Positions 34,274 through 42,566 of a stretch of 64,000 nt of DNA are shown here, in pieces (within the stretch, counting starts at the first letter, position 1; every line of letters starts with the position of its first letter). The notes under the pieces are model-generated. The model was not told where the DNA came from, did not search any database, and saw only the letters and a program-made list of their open reading frames with translations. The translations under genes were made by a program, and so were the position numbers. The DNA is from Prado023 sp963706875 (GTDB lineage Bacteria; Actinomycetota; Actinomycetes; S36-B12; CAIYMF01): positions 207,568 through 271,567 of the forward strand of contig CAVPNW010000020.1 in assembly GCA_963706875.1 (NCBI GenBank). Direction: 5' to 3'.

Positions 34274-35548
34274 ATGAGCACCACGGCGAGAGAGGGCACC
34301 GGCCTCGGCACCAAAGGGGCGATGCACAACCACGGGCAATTCCGGGACCAACAGGAGATGAGATCACCGAAGAGGGCGGTGGTGGGTGTCGGGGCAGCGT
34401 TGATGGCGCTCCTGGTATCGGCTGGAGCCGTTCCTGCGACCCAGGCCGCGGCTCGGACGGGCGTCGCGCCGATCGGCCTACCGGTCGTCGCCGGTGAGTT
34501 CTCAGTCACCCAGGTCGCGCACACCGGCCAATGGGTGGGTGCCAGGGGCGGGTGGCTCAAGGAGGCCACCTACCTGACCCTCGATCGGACCACCGGGAGC
34601 CGCACCGAACGGGCTGCTGACTGGAACTACGGGGCGGAGAGCGGCCTGGTCCGCGACAACCCCGCCCTGTTCCTCGAGGTCACCCCGTCGAGCATCTACG
34701 TGTTCGCCGGAGCCTGGCTGGTGAACACCACCACTGGGGTGCGGACCCGGATCGACGCCGGATCCGACGGGGTGCCGCTGGCTCCCGCGTGGCAGGGAAC
34801 ATGCGACGAGGAATGCGGCCTGGTGGACTATCCCGGGGTCCAGGTGGCTCCCGAGTCCGTGAGCCGAGACGGTCGACTCGTCGCCTTCTGTGCCAACTAC
34901 ACCACTCGCACGGCGTTCGACCTCTACATCAAGGACACGGTCTCCGGGCAACTGACGCAGCGCCCCGGCCTGTGCGGAGCTGGCGGACCGGCGGAGATGC
35001 GCCATCAGTACTTCCAGGTGGAGGCCCCGGAGATCTCCAACGACGGGCGCGTCGTGCACGTTCGAGGTGCCCTGGACTCCGAGGAGGGCTACTTCCTCGG
35101 CGACTCGCTGCTGTTCACCGGCACCGGATCCGTTCGCAGCGTCAACGGGCAGGGCTCCATGACCCGCGACGGTGGGCTGATCTTCATGAGGATCGGCACA
35201 TATGCCCCAGGCACGAAGGACCGGACCGGCGGCAAGGTCGGGGCCTACAACGTCCGCACCAAGAAGACCAAGACCCTGCCGGGTCGGTACAGGATCTACG
35301 GGACTGAGGCGCTGATGGCCTTCTCCGCCCACGACCTGGCGTCGATGCGCGGGCGCTACGTCGCCTACGGCGACCGGCTGAAGGTCATCGACCGGAAGAC
35401 CGGCAAGACCAGGAACATTCGCGCCCTGATGATCAAGCACGGGTTCACGCCCCCCGCCATGTCGACGTGGAAACCCTTCCTCAGCGGCAACGGCAAGGTC
35501 CTGGTCACGATCAGCGGCAGTGAGTACGTGGCCGTGACGCTGCTGTGA
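34274..35548 (+). CDS. Secreted protein, possible beta-propeller (TolB/WD40-like)
   Basis: 424 residues from the ATG at 34274, chosen because GGAGG sits 7 bases upstream. The N-terminus has a long charged region then a signal peptide (RAVVGVGAALMALLVSAGAVPATQAAA), so export is expected. The mature part has repeated blocks like PESVSRDGRLVAFCANYT, PEISNDGRVVHVRG and FLSGNGKVLVTISGS. These look like PD40/TolB-type propeller blades that read 'S.DGR.VAF'. Four cysteines may form disulfides. No enzyme motif is seen. Function is unknown; a binding or surface role is possible. Confidence 0.68.
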   Translation: MSTTAREGTGLGTKGAMHNHGQFRDQQEMRSPKRAVVGVGAALMALLVSAGAVPATQAAARTGVAPIGLPVVAGEFSVTQVAHTGQWVGARGGWLKEATYLTLDRTTGSRTERAADWNYGAESGLVRDNPALFLEVTPSSIYVFAGAWLVNTTTGVRTRIDAGSDGVPLAPAWQGTCDEECGLVDYPGVQVAPESVSRDGRLVAFCANYTTRTAFDLYIKDTVSGQLTQRPGLCGAGGPAEMRHQYFQVEAPEISNDGRVVHVRGALDSEEGYFLGDSLLFTGTGSVRSVNGQGSMTRDGGLIFMRIGTYAPGTKDRTGGKVGAYNVRTKKTKTLPGRYRIYGTEALMAFSAHDLASMRGRYVAYGDRLKVIDRKTGKTRNIRALMIKHGFTPPAMSTWKPFLSGNGKVLVTISGSEYVAVTLL

Positions 35549-35550
35549 CC

Positions 35551-35589
35551 AGCGCCGACGCTGGTACTGGGCAGACCGGCGTCAGCGCT
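35551..35589. terminator. Bidirectional hairpin between the secreted protein and orr
   Basis: AGCGCCGACGC (35551-35561) and GCGTCAGCGCT (35579-35589) pair at 10 of 11 positions. It lies between converging genes and ends at the orr stop codon. Confidence 0.5.
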
Positions 35590-36668
35590 CAGCCCCGCAG
35601 CACCACCTTCTGCACATAGGGCGAGGTGGTGGCCGCCAGGAGGGTTCCGTAACTGGGGATGAAGGCGATCTCGGAGCCGGTCCGCACCTGTTCGGCGGCC
35701 TCCTCCACGTCGATGATGAGGTGATCGCTGCTCCCGCCGAGCACGATCATCCCCGGGTCGACGGGCGTGACGCCGTCCACGACCACGTCCTGGCGGCCGA
35801 TGTTGCAGATCGCGCGCGTGCGGATCCCCCGGTCCACGAAGGTGGCGCGACCGCCGAAGGCGTCCTGGCTGCGCAGGCCGATCGGGATCGACGGCTTGCG
35901 CTCCACCTCGATCACCTCCGCCACGACCCGGAAGGTGTCCTGTCGCGTCCCGGGCCACGGGGTGCGGTCGATGACGTTGCGGCCCAGCGTTATCGACTCG
36001 CCGATGCGCAGGTGGTTGATCTCCGGGGGCAGGCCACCGTCGGCCATCAGGGGCAGGTTCGCGCTGTTGCCCCCCGAGAGCAGGTCCAGCGGCAGGTCGG
36101 TCGCCTCGCGGCACTCGTCTCGCAGGTCGATGAGCTGCTGCATGTGCTCGGTGTCCGGGATCACCCCGCCGAAGCACGCGAGGTTCGTCCCCAGCCCGAC
36201 GACCTCGATGCGCGGCAGGCGGGCCACCGCCCGGACGACGGACACCACGCGGTCCGGCCAGATCCCCTCCCGCAGGTCCCCGACGTCCACCATCATGACG
36301 ACCTTGTGCTCGCGGCCGGTCAGCTGCGCCGCCTGGCTGAGCAGCTCCACGGTCCGCGCCGAGGAGTTCAGCGAGTAGTCGGCGCAGCGGACCACGTCGG
36401 CGACATGGCTGGGGGCCGGCGGGCGGAGCATCATCGTCGGGACGGCCAGGCCGGTGTTGCTGATCGACTCGAGGTTCGACACGCGGGAGTCACCGATCAT
36501 GTCGGCTCCCGCGTTCTCCAGGGCGTGCAGCAGGGCCGGGTGCGAGCCCATCACCTTGGTGACGCAGGCGACCTGGATCCCATGCCCGCGGCACAGCTCG
36601 ATGATGCTGCGGGCGTTGGCCTCGATCCGGTCGACGTAGATCTCCAGTCGCGGCGTGCGGATGAACAT
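35589..36668 (-). CDS. orr: Ornithine racemase (alanine racemase-fold, PLP)
   Basis: 359 residues, YggS/alanine-racemase N-terminal-type PLP barrel. The PLP lysine is in VACVTKVMGSHPALL. Further family blocks are GDSRVSNLESI, VVMMVDVGDLREGIW, LSGGNSANLPLM and LRIGESITLGRNVIDRTPW. Ornithine racemase supplies D-ornithine to the aminomutase. The assignment rests on its place as the last gene of a complete ornithine-degradation operon and on overall resemblance to the clostridial enzyme. Racemases of other basic amino acids share the fold. It begins 18 bases after the GlmL-like gene. Confidence 0.85.
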   Translation of the reverse strand: MFIRTPRLEIYVDRIEANARSIIELCRGHGIQVACVTKVMGSHPALLHALENAGADMIGDSRVSNLESISNTGLAVPTMMLRPPAPSHVADVVRCADYSLNSSARTVELLSQAAQLTGREHKVVMMVDVGDLREGIWPDRVVSVVRAVARLPRIEVVGLGTNLACFGGVIPDTEHMQQLIDLRDECREATDLPLDLLSGGNSANLPLMADGGLPPEINHLRIGESITLGRNVIDRTPWPGTRQDTFRVVAEVIEVERKPSIPIGLRSQDAFGGRATFVDRGIRTRAICNIGRQDVVVDGVTPVDPGMIVLGGSSDHLIIDVEEAAEQVRTGSEIAFIPSYGTLLAATTSPYVQKVVLRG

Positions 36669-36686
36669 GGCTGGCTCGTTTCCTGG

Positions 36687-38049
36687 TCAGGACGGTGTCT
36701 GGTCATCCGGCTGGCGCGAGCGCTCATCGGTCACCCACCGCCGGAACGTGGCCCGGACCTCGTCCGGGTGCGCCTGGGCGAGGGTGCCCAGGGCGGAGAA
36801 GAGGTAGTCACGGTCGATGAGGATCCGGGCCTCCGGCGGGGGGAGCAGGTGCGTCCCGGGTCCACGGCAGATCGAGCGCAGGACCTCCCGGCCACCGGGC
36901 ACACGGGTCAGGGCGCCGCCGGTGCCGACCACCCATCGCACGGCCGTCAGGTCCCGTCCCCGGACGACCTGCCTGCGGCCGTTGGGGGTGTGGTGCTCGC
37001 TCACCACCCCGGCATGGCGCTGGGCCGCGGTGACGACCGCGAACGCGCACAGATCTCGGGTGAGCTGGCGCTGGCGCTCGCTGGTCGGGGTGGCAGCCAG
37101 GTCCGCCATGCGGGGCCCCCAGTCGGCTCCCCCGGCGAGCTCGGCGATGTTGCGCGCGTTCACGAACACGCCGAGGTCGCCCTCCACCGTGCGCTTGGCG
37201 CGCGGTTCCGGGTCGATCACCCGGGCGGTCCACTCCGGGCTGCCGTCGGTGACGCTGTGGACGTCGGTCGTGGCCCCACCCACGTCGATGACCAGGCAGT
37301 CCCCGACCTCGTCGGCGAACAGCTCGGCACCGAGCAGCACCGCCCCGGGGGTGGGCAGGATCCGCCACGCGGACAGGGCCTCCAGCCGGGCCATCCCGGG
37401 CGCGTGGACGATGTGCCGGTTGAACTCCTCGTGCACCAGGGCGCGGACCGGCTCCACGGCCAGCTCGTCGATGTCGGGGAACACGTTGTCGGTGACCACC
37501 AGCTCGATGCCGGAGCCCTCGAAGATGCTGCGCACCGCCCGCTGCACGGCGACGTTGCCCGCGTACAGGACCGGCCCGCGCACGCCCGAGGCGGCCAGGG
37601 CCCGCGCATTGGCCAGGACGACCTCCTGGTCGCCGTGGTCGACCCCCCCGGCCAGCAGGACCATGCTCGGGTCGATCCCACGGATCGCCTCGAGGTCCTC
37701 GCGCCCCAGCCGTCCGGCGGTGACCAGCTTCACGATCGCCCCCGCGCCGAGGGCCGCCTCCCGGGCGGCCCGGGCGGTCATGCCCATCGTGAGGCCATGG
37801 ACGGTCATCCGCAGCCCCCCGGCCGCCGAGCTGTTCACGAAGACCTCCGCGTCCGCAGGCCGACAGCCCGCTGGAGTCCTGCAGGTGCGCCACCGCCTCG
37901 TCGACGCCGACACCGACGTCCCCGGCGGCGACGCTGGTCGGGGCGAAGCCTTGGGCCACATGGTCCAGGCACCCGTCGGCGCTCCTGCTGAAGCCGTTGG
38001 CCTTGGTGATGGTGGAGCCCACCTCGAGGACCAGCGCGTCGATCGTCAT
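36687..38049 (-). pseudogene. GlmL/MutL-family ATPase, likely aminomutase reactivator, frame broken
   Basis: Actin-like (ASKHA) ATPase of the MutL/GlmL family found beside B12 mutases and thought to exchange damaged cofactor. The start MTIDALVLEVGSTITKANGF holds the first phosphate loop. IDPSMVLLAGGVDHGDQEVVL and the second phosphate motif LVIDVGGATTDVHS lie downstream. The frame changes near 37859-37862: GGG CTG TCG G CCT GCG GAC should lack one G, giving GLSPADAEVFVNSSAAGGLRM. Corrected length is about 453 residues. The ATG overlaps the oraE stop by 4 bases, so it is coupled to the mutase. A sequencing indel is the likely cause of the break. Confidence 0.85.
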
Positions 38050-40274
38050 CCGATCCCGATCCCCGTGTCGACGCCCCGTGCGCGCAGGGCCTTCACGAGG
38101 GCGTTGACCACGTCGATCCCCTTGGTGCCGCGGCCGAAGGTGACGTCCATGCCGGTCTCGGCGGCCATGTCGGGGCTGACCTGCGTCCCCCCGGCGACGA
38201 GGATCAGCTGATCCCGGATCCCCCTCTCCTGGCACAGCTCGGCCAGCCTGCGCATCATCGTGCGGTGCACGTCGTTGTGGCTGATGATCGTGGACATCAG
38301 GATGGCCTGCGCGCCGGTCTCGATCGCAGCGTCGACCAACTTGCCCAACGGGACCGACGTGCCCAGGTAGTGGTAGCGGACCCCGTACTTCTCGATCCCG
38401 CCGTGCTTGATGTCCAGGATCTCGCGCAGGCCGACGCTGTGCTCGTCCTCGCCCACGGTGCCAGCCACGACGGTCAGGCCGGTGGCCCTGACCGCAGCCC
38501 GCAGCTCGTCCTCGGAGAGCAGGACCTCCTTCGGGGGGATCACCAGGTCGGCGCGGCGGATGTCGGTCGTGACGGTGCCCTTCACCTCGACGAAGCATCC
38601 CTCGGCCGGGTGCAGCACCCCGAGGTTGACCACCTCGGGATTGGCCAGCCCCAACCGCCGGGCGGTCTCCAGGGCAGCCTGCCGGGCGTGGTCCTCGTCG
38701 TCGGGGATCATCAGCTGAAGGAGCACGACGCCGTCACCGGCCCACTCCGCCTCCGGTCGGATCAGCTCCCCGGTGCGGTACGGCAGCGTCTGGGCCAGCC
38801 GGCGCTCGACGCTGTCCCCGGGGTCCAGCTCGTCGATGTAGACGACCTTGGACGGGTCGCACAGCGTGCAGCCGCCGATCGGGTCACAGGCCCGCGACAG
38901 GCCGTCGGCCAGGGCGTTGTCGCCGAAGTGGTCGCAGACGGGAGCCATGTAGTCGGGGTCGCGCGGCACGAGGGTGCCCGCCGCAACTCCCCCGTCGCCC
39001 TCCCGGGCGATCCCGTCGCCGTTGCGCTCGGGGTACTCGGCCGAGTCGACGAAGAAGCCCGCCTCGACCGCGGCGAAGTAGCCACCGGACTCCAGCACCT
39101 CCTCGAGGAACACGACCGCCCGCGCCTGGATGTCGCGGACCATCGTCCCGAGCGGTCCGGAGCGGTTGAGCGTCACGAGCTCCCCGATGCCGTCAAGTGC
39201 TGCCCACGTCTGCTTGACGGTCTGCACCGCGCGGATGTTGTTGTAGTGCCAGGGCACGTTGCGCCCCTCGTCGGGCGTGATCGTGCTCTGGATGTCGGCG
39301 CCGGTGAGGATCGAGATCAGCGTGTCGATGGTGTGCGTGCGCACGGCCTCCTCGATGTCGGACTCGATGTAGCGGGTGTTCTGCTGGGCCCGGATCCGGT
39401 ACCCGGTGAAGAAGTCGCGCAGCGCCACGGCGTAGGGCAGGTCGTACCAGAGCTTCGGGGCGGGCGGCGCGTTCGGTGGGACGGTCGACAGGCCGATGAG
39501 CTCCTTGGGCATGCCGCAGGCCAGCGAGAAGGCGCAGTTGATGCCGTGCTGGACCATGAGCTCGGGCAGGACCAGCCAGCCTGCCCGCGCCGTGGCGTTG
39601 GCGTTGTGCGCCCCGTCGATCTGCAGGATCCCAGCGCCGACCATGACGCGCTTGGCCTCGGCGGCGTCGACGAACGACCGGTACATGTTGATGTTGCGGT
39701 ACAGCACGTTGTACTGCGGATCCTGGTGCGCGCCGTTGACGCCCTCCTCGGCGAAGAGGACGGCCACCTCCGGCCCGGCCACTCCCGAGACGTAGCTGTG
39801 GAAGTTGATCGGGCGGCCGACCTCGGCCTCGATGAGGTCCAGCGCCTTGCGGCTGGCCCGGATCTGCTTGCGGGTGATCGGCACACCGCCGGTGCCCTCG
39901 GGCGTGCCCTCGAGCAGCCCGTCGATGTGGCTCTGGCCGGTCGTTCGGATGACCATGATGTGGTCCGCACCGTGCCAGGCCGCCATCCGCATCCGGCGCA
40001 GGTCGTCCTCGAACCGGCCGGACGCGATCTCGGTCGTCACCACACAGCTGGGCTGCGGGTCCACTCCCTCGAAGTACTCCGAGGCGGGCAGGCCGATGCC
40101 CCGGGCCAGCGGAGCTGACATGTCGCGGTAGGTGAACGGGCCCATCCGGACCCCACCCTCGGGCGCGGTCCGCCAGACCCATCCGCGCCGGGAGGGCCGG
40201 TAGGAGGCCAGGTCGGTGAGGATGGCGTCGATATCGAGCTTCACCTGGGGGTCCAGCGGCGGGTGCTCAGGCAT
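38046..40274 (-). CDS. oraE: D-ornithine 4,5-aminomutase, large (B12/PLP) subunit
   Basis: 742 residues. With OraS it moves the terminal amino group of D-ornithine to C4, giving 2,4-diaminopentanoate, using adenosylcobalamin and PLP. The N-terminal TIM-barrel region carries FNSY-like INFHSYVSGVAGPEVAVLFAEEG and VGAGILQIDGAHNANATA. The C-terminal Rossmann domain has the base-off B12 motif DxHxxG (EDEHSVG, His612). The PLP lysine candidate is Lys623 in LDIKHGGIEKYG. The 11-residue His-to-Lys spacing is the same as in the characterised Clostridium sticklandii enzyme (His618/Lys629). It overlaps oraS by 8 bases and the GlmL-like gene by 4. Confidence 0.95.
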   Translation of the reverse strand: MPEHPPLDPQVKLDIDAILTDLASYRPSRRGWVWRTAPEGGVRMGPFTYRDMSAPLARGIGLPASEYFEGVDPQPSCVVTTEIASGRFEDDLRRMRMAAWHGADHIMVIRTTGQSHIDGLLEGTPEGTGGVPITRKQIRASRKALDLIEAEVGRPINFHSYVSGVAGPEVAVLFAEEGVNGAHQDPQYNVLYRNINMYRSFVDAAEAKRVMVGAGILQIDGAHNANATARAGWLVLPELMVQHGINCAFSLACGMPKELIGLSTVPPNAPPAPKLWYDLPYAVALRDFFTGYRIRAQQNTRYIESDIEEAVRTHTIDTLISILTGADIQSTITPDEGRNVPWHYNNIRAVQTVKQTWAALDGIGELVTLNRSGPLGTMVRDIQARAVVFLEEVLESGGYFAAVEAGFFVDSAEYPERNGDGIAREGDGGVAAGTLVPRDPDYMAPVCDHFGDNALADGLSRACDPIGGCTLCDPSKVVYIDELDPGDSVERRLAQTLPYRTGELIRPEAEWAGDGVVLLQLMIPDDEDHARQAALETARRLGLANPEVVNLGVLHPAEGCFVEVKGTVTTDIRRADLVIPPKEVLLSEDELRAAVRATGLTVVAGTVGEDEHSVGLREILDIKHGGIEKYGVRYHYLGTSVPLGKLVDAAIETGAQAILMSTIISHNDVHRTMMRRLAELCQERGIRDQLILVAGGTQVSPDMAAETGMDVTFGRGTKGIDVVNALVKALRARGVDTGIGIG

Positions 40275-40695
40275 GGCCACCCTCCTGGCTGTGTGGGGCC
40301 TGCCCAGGCGCCCCTGCCGCACCCGGCGCCTCGGAGCCGCTGTCGAACAGGCCATCCAGCACCGTCGGGTCGGCCAGCACCGCTGCGGCCGCGGCACGGA
40401 CGTCGGTGCCATGACGTCGCGCCAGGCGCAGCAGCACGTGCCCGGCGCCCTTGCCCAGAAGTCCTGCGTCGTGGATGGTGCTGACCACACCCTGGCTGGA
40501 CACGCTGTCGATGCCCATCCGCAGCAGCACGGAGCGCTCGATGGACGGGGAGGTGTGGGTGCGCGCGAGGTCCACCATCGGCTCCACCACCTGCTCGCAC
40601 AGCGACCAGAAGCGTTGCTTGAGCTCCTCGTCCGGGAGATCGTCGAGGGCGCGAATCCTCAGCTCCAGGCGTTCCTGACGGTCGTCGTGATTCAC
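40267..40695 (-). CDS. oraS: D-ornithine 4,5-aminomutase, small subunit
   Basis: 142 residues from a GTG overlapping the ortB stop (GTGA). It matches OraS in size and in blocks: ELKQRFWSLCEQVVEPMVDLARTHTSPSIERSVLLRMGIDS, then GLLGKGAGHVLLRLA. The C-terminal 25 residues are Ala/Pro/Gly-rich and probably unstructured. OraS packs against OraE and is needed for activity. Confidence 0.93.
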   Translation of the reverse strand: MNHDDRQERLELRIRALDDLPDEELKQRFWSLCEQVVEPMVDLARTHTSPSIERSVLLRMGIDSVSSQGVVSTIHDAGLLGKGAGHVLLRLARRHGTDVRAAAAAVLADPTVLDGLFDSGSEAPGAAGAPGQAPHSQEGGHA

Positions 40696-42152
40696 CGGGG
40701 CACCTCCGCCCTGTCCTGGGTCGCAGCGGGCTCGGGGGGCTCCTCGCGCTCGGGAACGTGGGACCGCACCCACTCCGGGGTGACCTTGAGGTCGGCGGCG
40801 AGGAAGGCGACGTCGGTCTGGCTCCACTGCGCCACGGGATGGCGCTCAGCGGCGTTGCGCAGGTACGAGCCGCGCAGCCGGTCGAGGTCCTGGGGGGTCG
40901 TGCGCACCTGGTCAAGTCGCTCGGGGATCACGATGGCGTGACCGGGCACGTTCTCGCGCGGATCCCCGCGACGGACCTCGATCCCCCGCTGCCGGGCGAA
41001 TGCGAGCTGGCTGTTGTGGTGCTTGCCCGCCCCGGTGTACTCGGTCTCCTGGACCACCACGATCTGGTCCTCGTCGAGCTGGCGGGCCAGGCTGATGGCC
41101 GCGGTCAGGCTGGTGTTGCCGGCCGGTCCCCGCTCGATGCCCTCCAGCTTGGTCAGCAGCTCGGTCACGTAGAACACCTCGCCCTGGGTGACCAGCTCGT
41201 AGCCGTCCATGTAGCGCAGCGACCGGGCGGCGTTGCGCGGCACGTCGACCCGGTCGGGCCAGGTGGCGAACGGGACGCCGAACCCGGTGTGCCCGGTGGT
41301 GAAGGACTTGCGATTGAAGTCGTGGTCTGAAGCCATGTGCAGGCCTGCGAGGTCGACCGAGCATGCGACGACCCGGGTGTCCGAGCAGCCGGCCGCCGCC
41401 AGCCCGCGCGCGGTCCCCGTGAGGTTCCCGCCACCGGCATGGGTGACGACCACGACGTCGGGCGGCCGCCCGAAACGCGCCGTCACCTCCGTGCCGACCT
41501 CGTGGCCGAGGGTCTCGATCCCGCGGATCCCGAACGGGGTGTAGAGGCTGGCGTTGAAGAAGCCGGTCTCCTCCAAGGTCGTCAGCAGCACGTAGAACAG
41601 CTCGGGGCCAACGGAGAGCTTGAGCACCTCCGCGCCGTAGGCCTCGCAGGCGCGGCCCTTCTCGACGATCTCCGGCTGGCCGACCCCCTGGCTGTCATAG
41701 ACCTCCTGCACCACGATGCAGGCCAGTCCGCGCTGTGCAGCCTGGGAGGCGGCCGCGGCCCCGTAGTTCCCACTCGTGGCCACCACCATCCCGGCGTAGC
41801 CCCGGCGGCGGGCCTCGAACGCGCTGATCGACGCCCGCCGGGCCTTGAAGCTGCCCGAGGCGTTGGCCGCCTCGTCCTTGAGCAGGATCCGAGCCCCCCG
41901 CCCGGGCTGGCACGTCCGGCGGACGGCGTCGGTCAGGTTCGTCAGCTCGAACAGCGGGGTGTCCCCGACCTTGGTCTCGCGCTGGATGCGCGCGATGTCC
42001 TGGAGGCTGTACTCCGTCCGCGCCATCATCGTGTCGTAGTCGAAGGCGATCGGGCTGGTGACGAACGCGTCGTAGTCGATGCCGAGCGAGGCCTTCATGA
42101 TCTCGTTGCGCCGCGCCAGCACCTCTGCGTAGGACGTCCCCAGCCGGCTCAT
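40692..42152 (-). CDS. ortB: 2-amino-4-oxopentanoate thiolase, PLP subunit
   Basis: 486 residues. With OrtA it cleaves 2-amino-4-oxopentanoate with CoA into alanine and acetyl-CoA. It has a fold-type II PLP fold resembling threonine synthase and cysteine synthase. The PLP lysine is in ASGSFKARRA, and VATSGNYGAAAASQAAQRG and VVVTHAGGGNLTGTARG surround the cofactor. The N-terminus SYAEVLARRNEIMKASLGIDYD is family-specific. The start overlaps the ortA stop and the stop overlaps the oraS start. The clear orthologue relation to OrtB of the ornithine pathway comes mainly from context plus the N-terminus. Confidence 0.93.
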   Translation of the reverse strand: MSRLGTSYAEVLARRNEIMKASLGIDYDAFVTSPIAFDYDTMMARTEYSLQDIARIQRETKVGDTPLFELTNLTDAVRRTCQPGRGARILLKDEAANASGSFKARRASISAFEARRRGYAGMVVATSGNYGAAAASQAAQRGLACIVVQEVYDSQGVGQPEIVEKGRACEAYGAEVLKLSVGPELFYVLLTTLEETGFFNASLYTPFGIRGIETLGHEVGTEVTARFGRPPDVVVVTHAGGGNLTGTARGLAAAGCSDTRVVACSVDLAGLHMASDHDFNRKSFTTGHTGFGVPFATWPDRVDVPRNAARSLRYMDGYELVTQGEVFYVTELLTKLEGIERGPAGNTSLTAAISLARQLDEDQIVVVQETEYTGAGKHHNSQLAFARQRGIEVRRGDPRENVPGHAIVIPERLDQVRTTPQDLDRLRGSYLRNAAERHPVAQWSQTDVAFLAADLKVTPEWVRSHVPEREEPPEPAATQDRAEVPR

Positions 42153-42433
42153 CGCTGCTCCTCGCGACCGATGGTCAGCAGCTCGGCCACGGTGTCGCCG
42201 AAGCTGTGGGAGTAGCTGGGGTTGACCACTCGCAGGCGGCCCTCCTGCTCGCGTCCGATGAGCGTGCGCACCCGGGCCGGCGCGCCGACCTCGGCCGGCT
42301 CCAGCAGGAATCCGGAGACCCGCAGCACCAGCGGCACGGCGGCGGTGTCGGCGGGAAGGCCCGGGGCACGCTCCCCGACCTCCAGCACGTTGCGCTCGAG
42401 CTCGACCCACGTGCCTGCCGCCACGACGCTCAT
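42149..42433 (-). CDS. ortA: 2-amino-4-oxopentanoate thiolase, small subunit
   Basis: 94 residues, the size of clostridial OrtA (about 100). Recognisable features are GTWVELERNVLEVGERAPGLP, VPLVLRVSGFLLEPAEVGAPARVRT and GREQEGRLRVVNPSYSHSFGD. The last matches the conserved VNPxYxHxFG stretch. It is an accessory subunit of unknown detailed role, required with OrtB. It overlaps ortB by 4 bases. Confidence 0.9.
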   Translation of the reverse strand: MSVVAAGTWVELERNVLEVGERAPGLPADTAAVPLVLRVSGFLLEPAEVGAPARVRTLIGREQEGRLRVVNPSYSHSFGDTVAELLTIGREEQR

Positions 42434-42451
42434 GTGGACCTCACTGGGCTA

Positions 42452-42511
42452 GGGGACGGCCGGTTCGGGGACGGCCGGTTCGGGGACGGCGGCCTCGGGG
42501 ACAGCGGCCTC
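42452..42511. repeat. Four tandem 15-bp units between ord and ortA
   Basis: Two identical units GGGGACGGCCGGTTC (42452, 42467) are followed by two variants, GGGGACGGCGGCCTC and GGGGACAGCGGCCTC. They occupy most of the 133-base gap between ord and ortA, the only sizeable noncoding gap inside the ornithine operon. Confidence 0.7.
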
Positions 42512-42566
42512 GACGGCCTTGTCATGCGCGGGCGGACAGCGGGCGGGCGGGTCGAGCGCGGGCGGG

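Noticed and set aside
35721..37991. A 756-codon plus-strand ORF opposite orr and the GlmL-like gene
   Set aside because: It is rich in His, Asp, Arg and Gly with no recognisable domain and lies exactly antisense to clear enzymes. Such long shadow frames are normal in very GC-rich DNA.
38265..40118. A 617-codon plus-strand ORF opposite oraE
   Set aside because: Same composition artefact; oraE on the other strand has B12 and PLP motifs.
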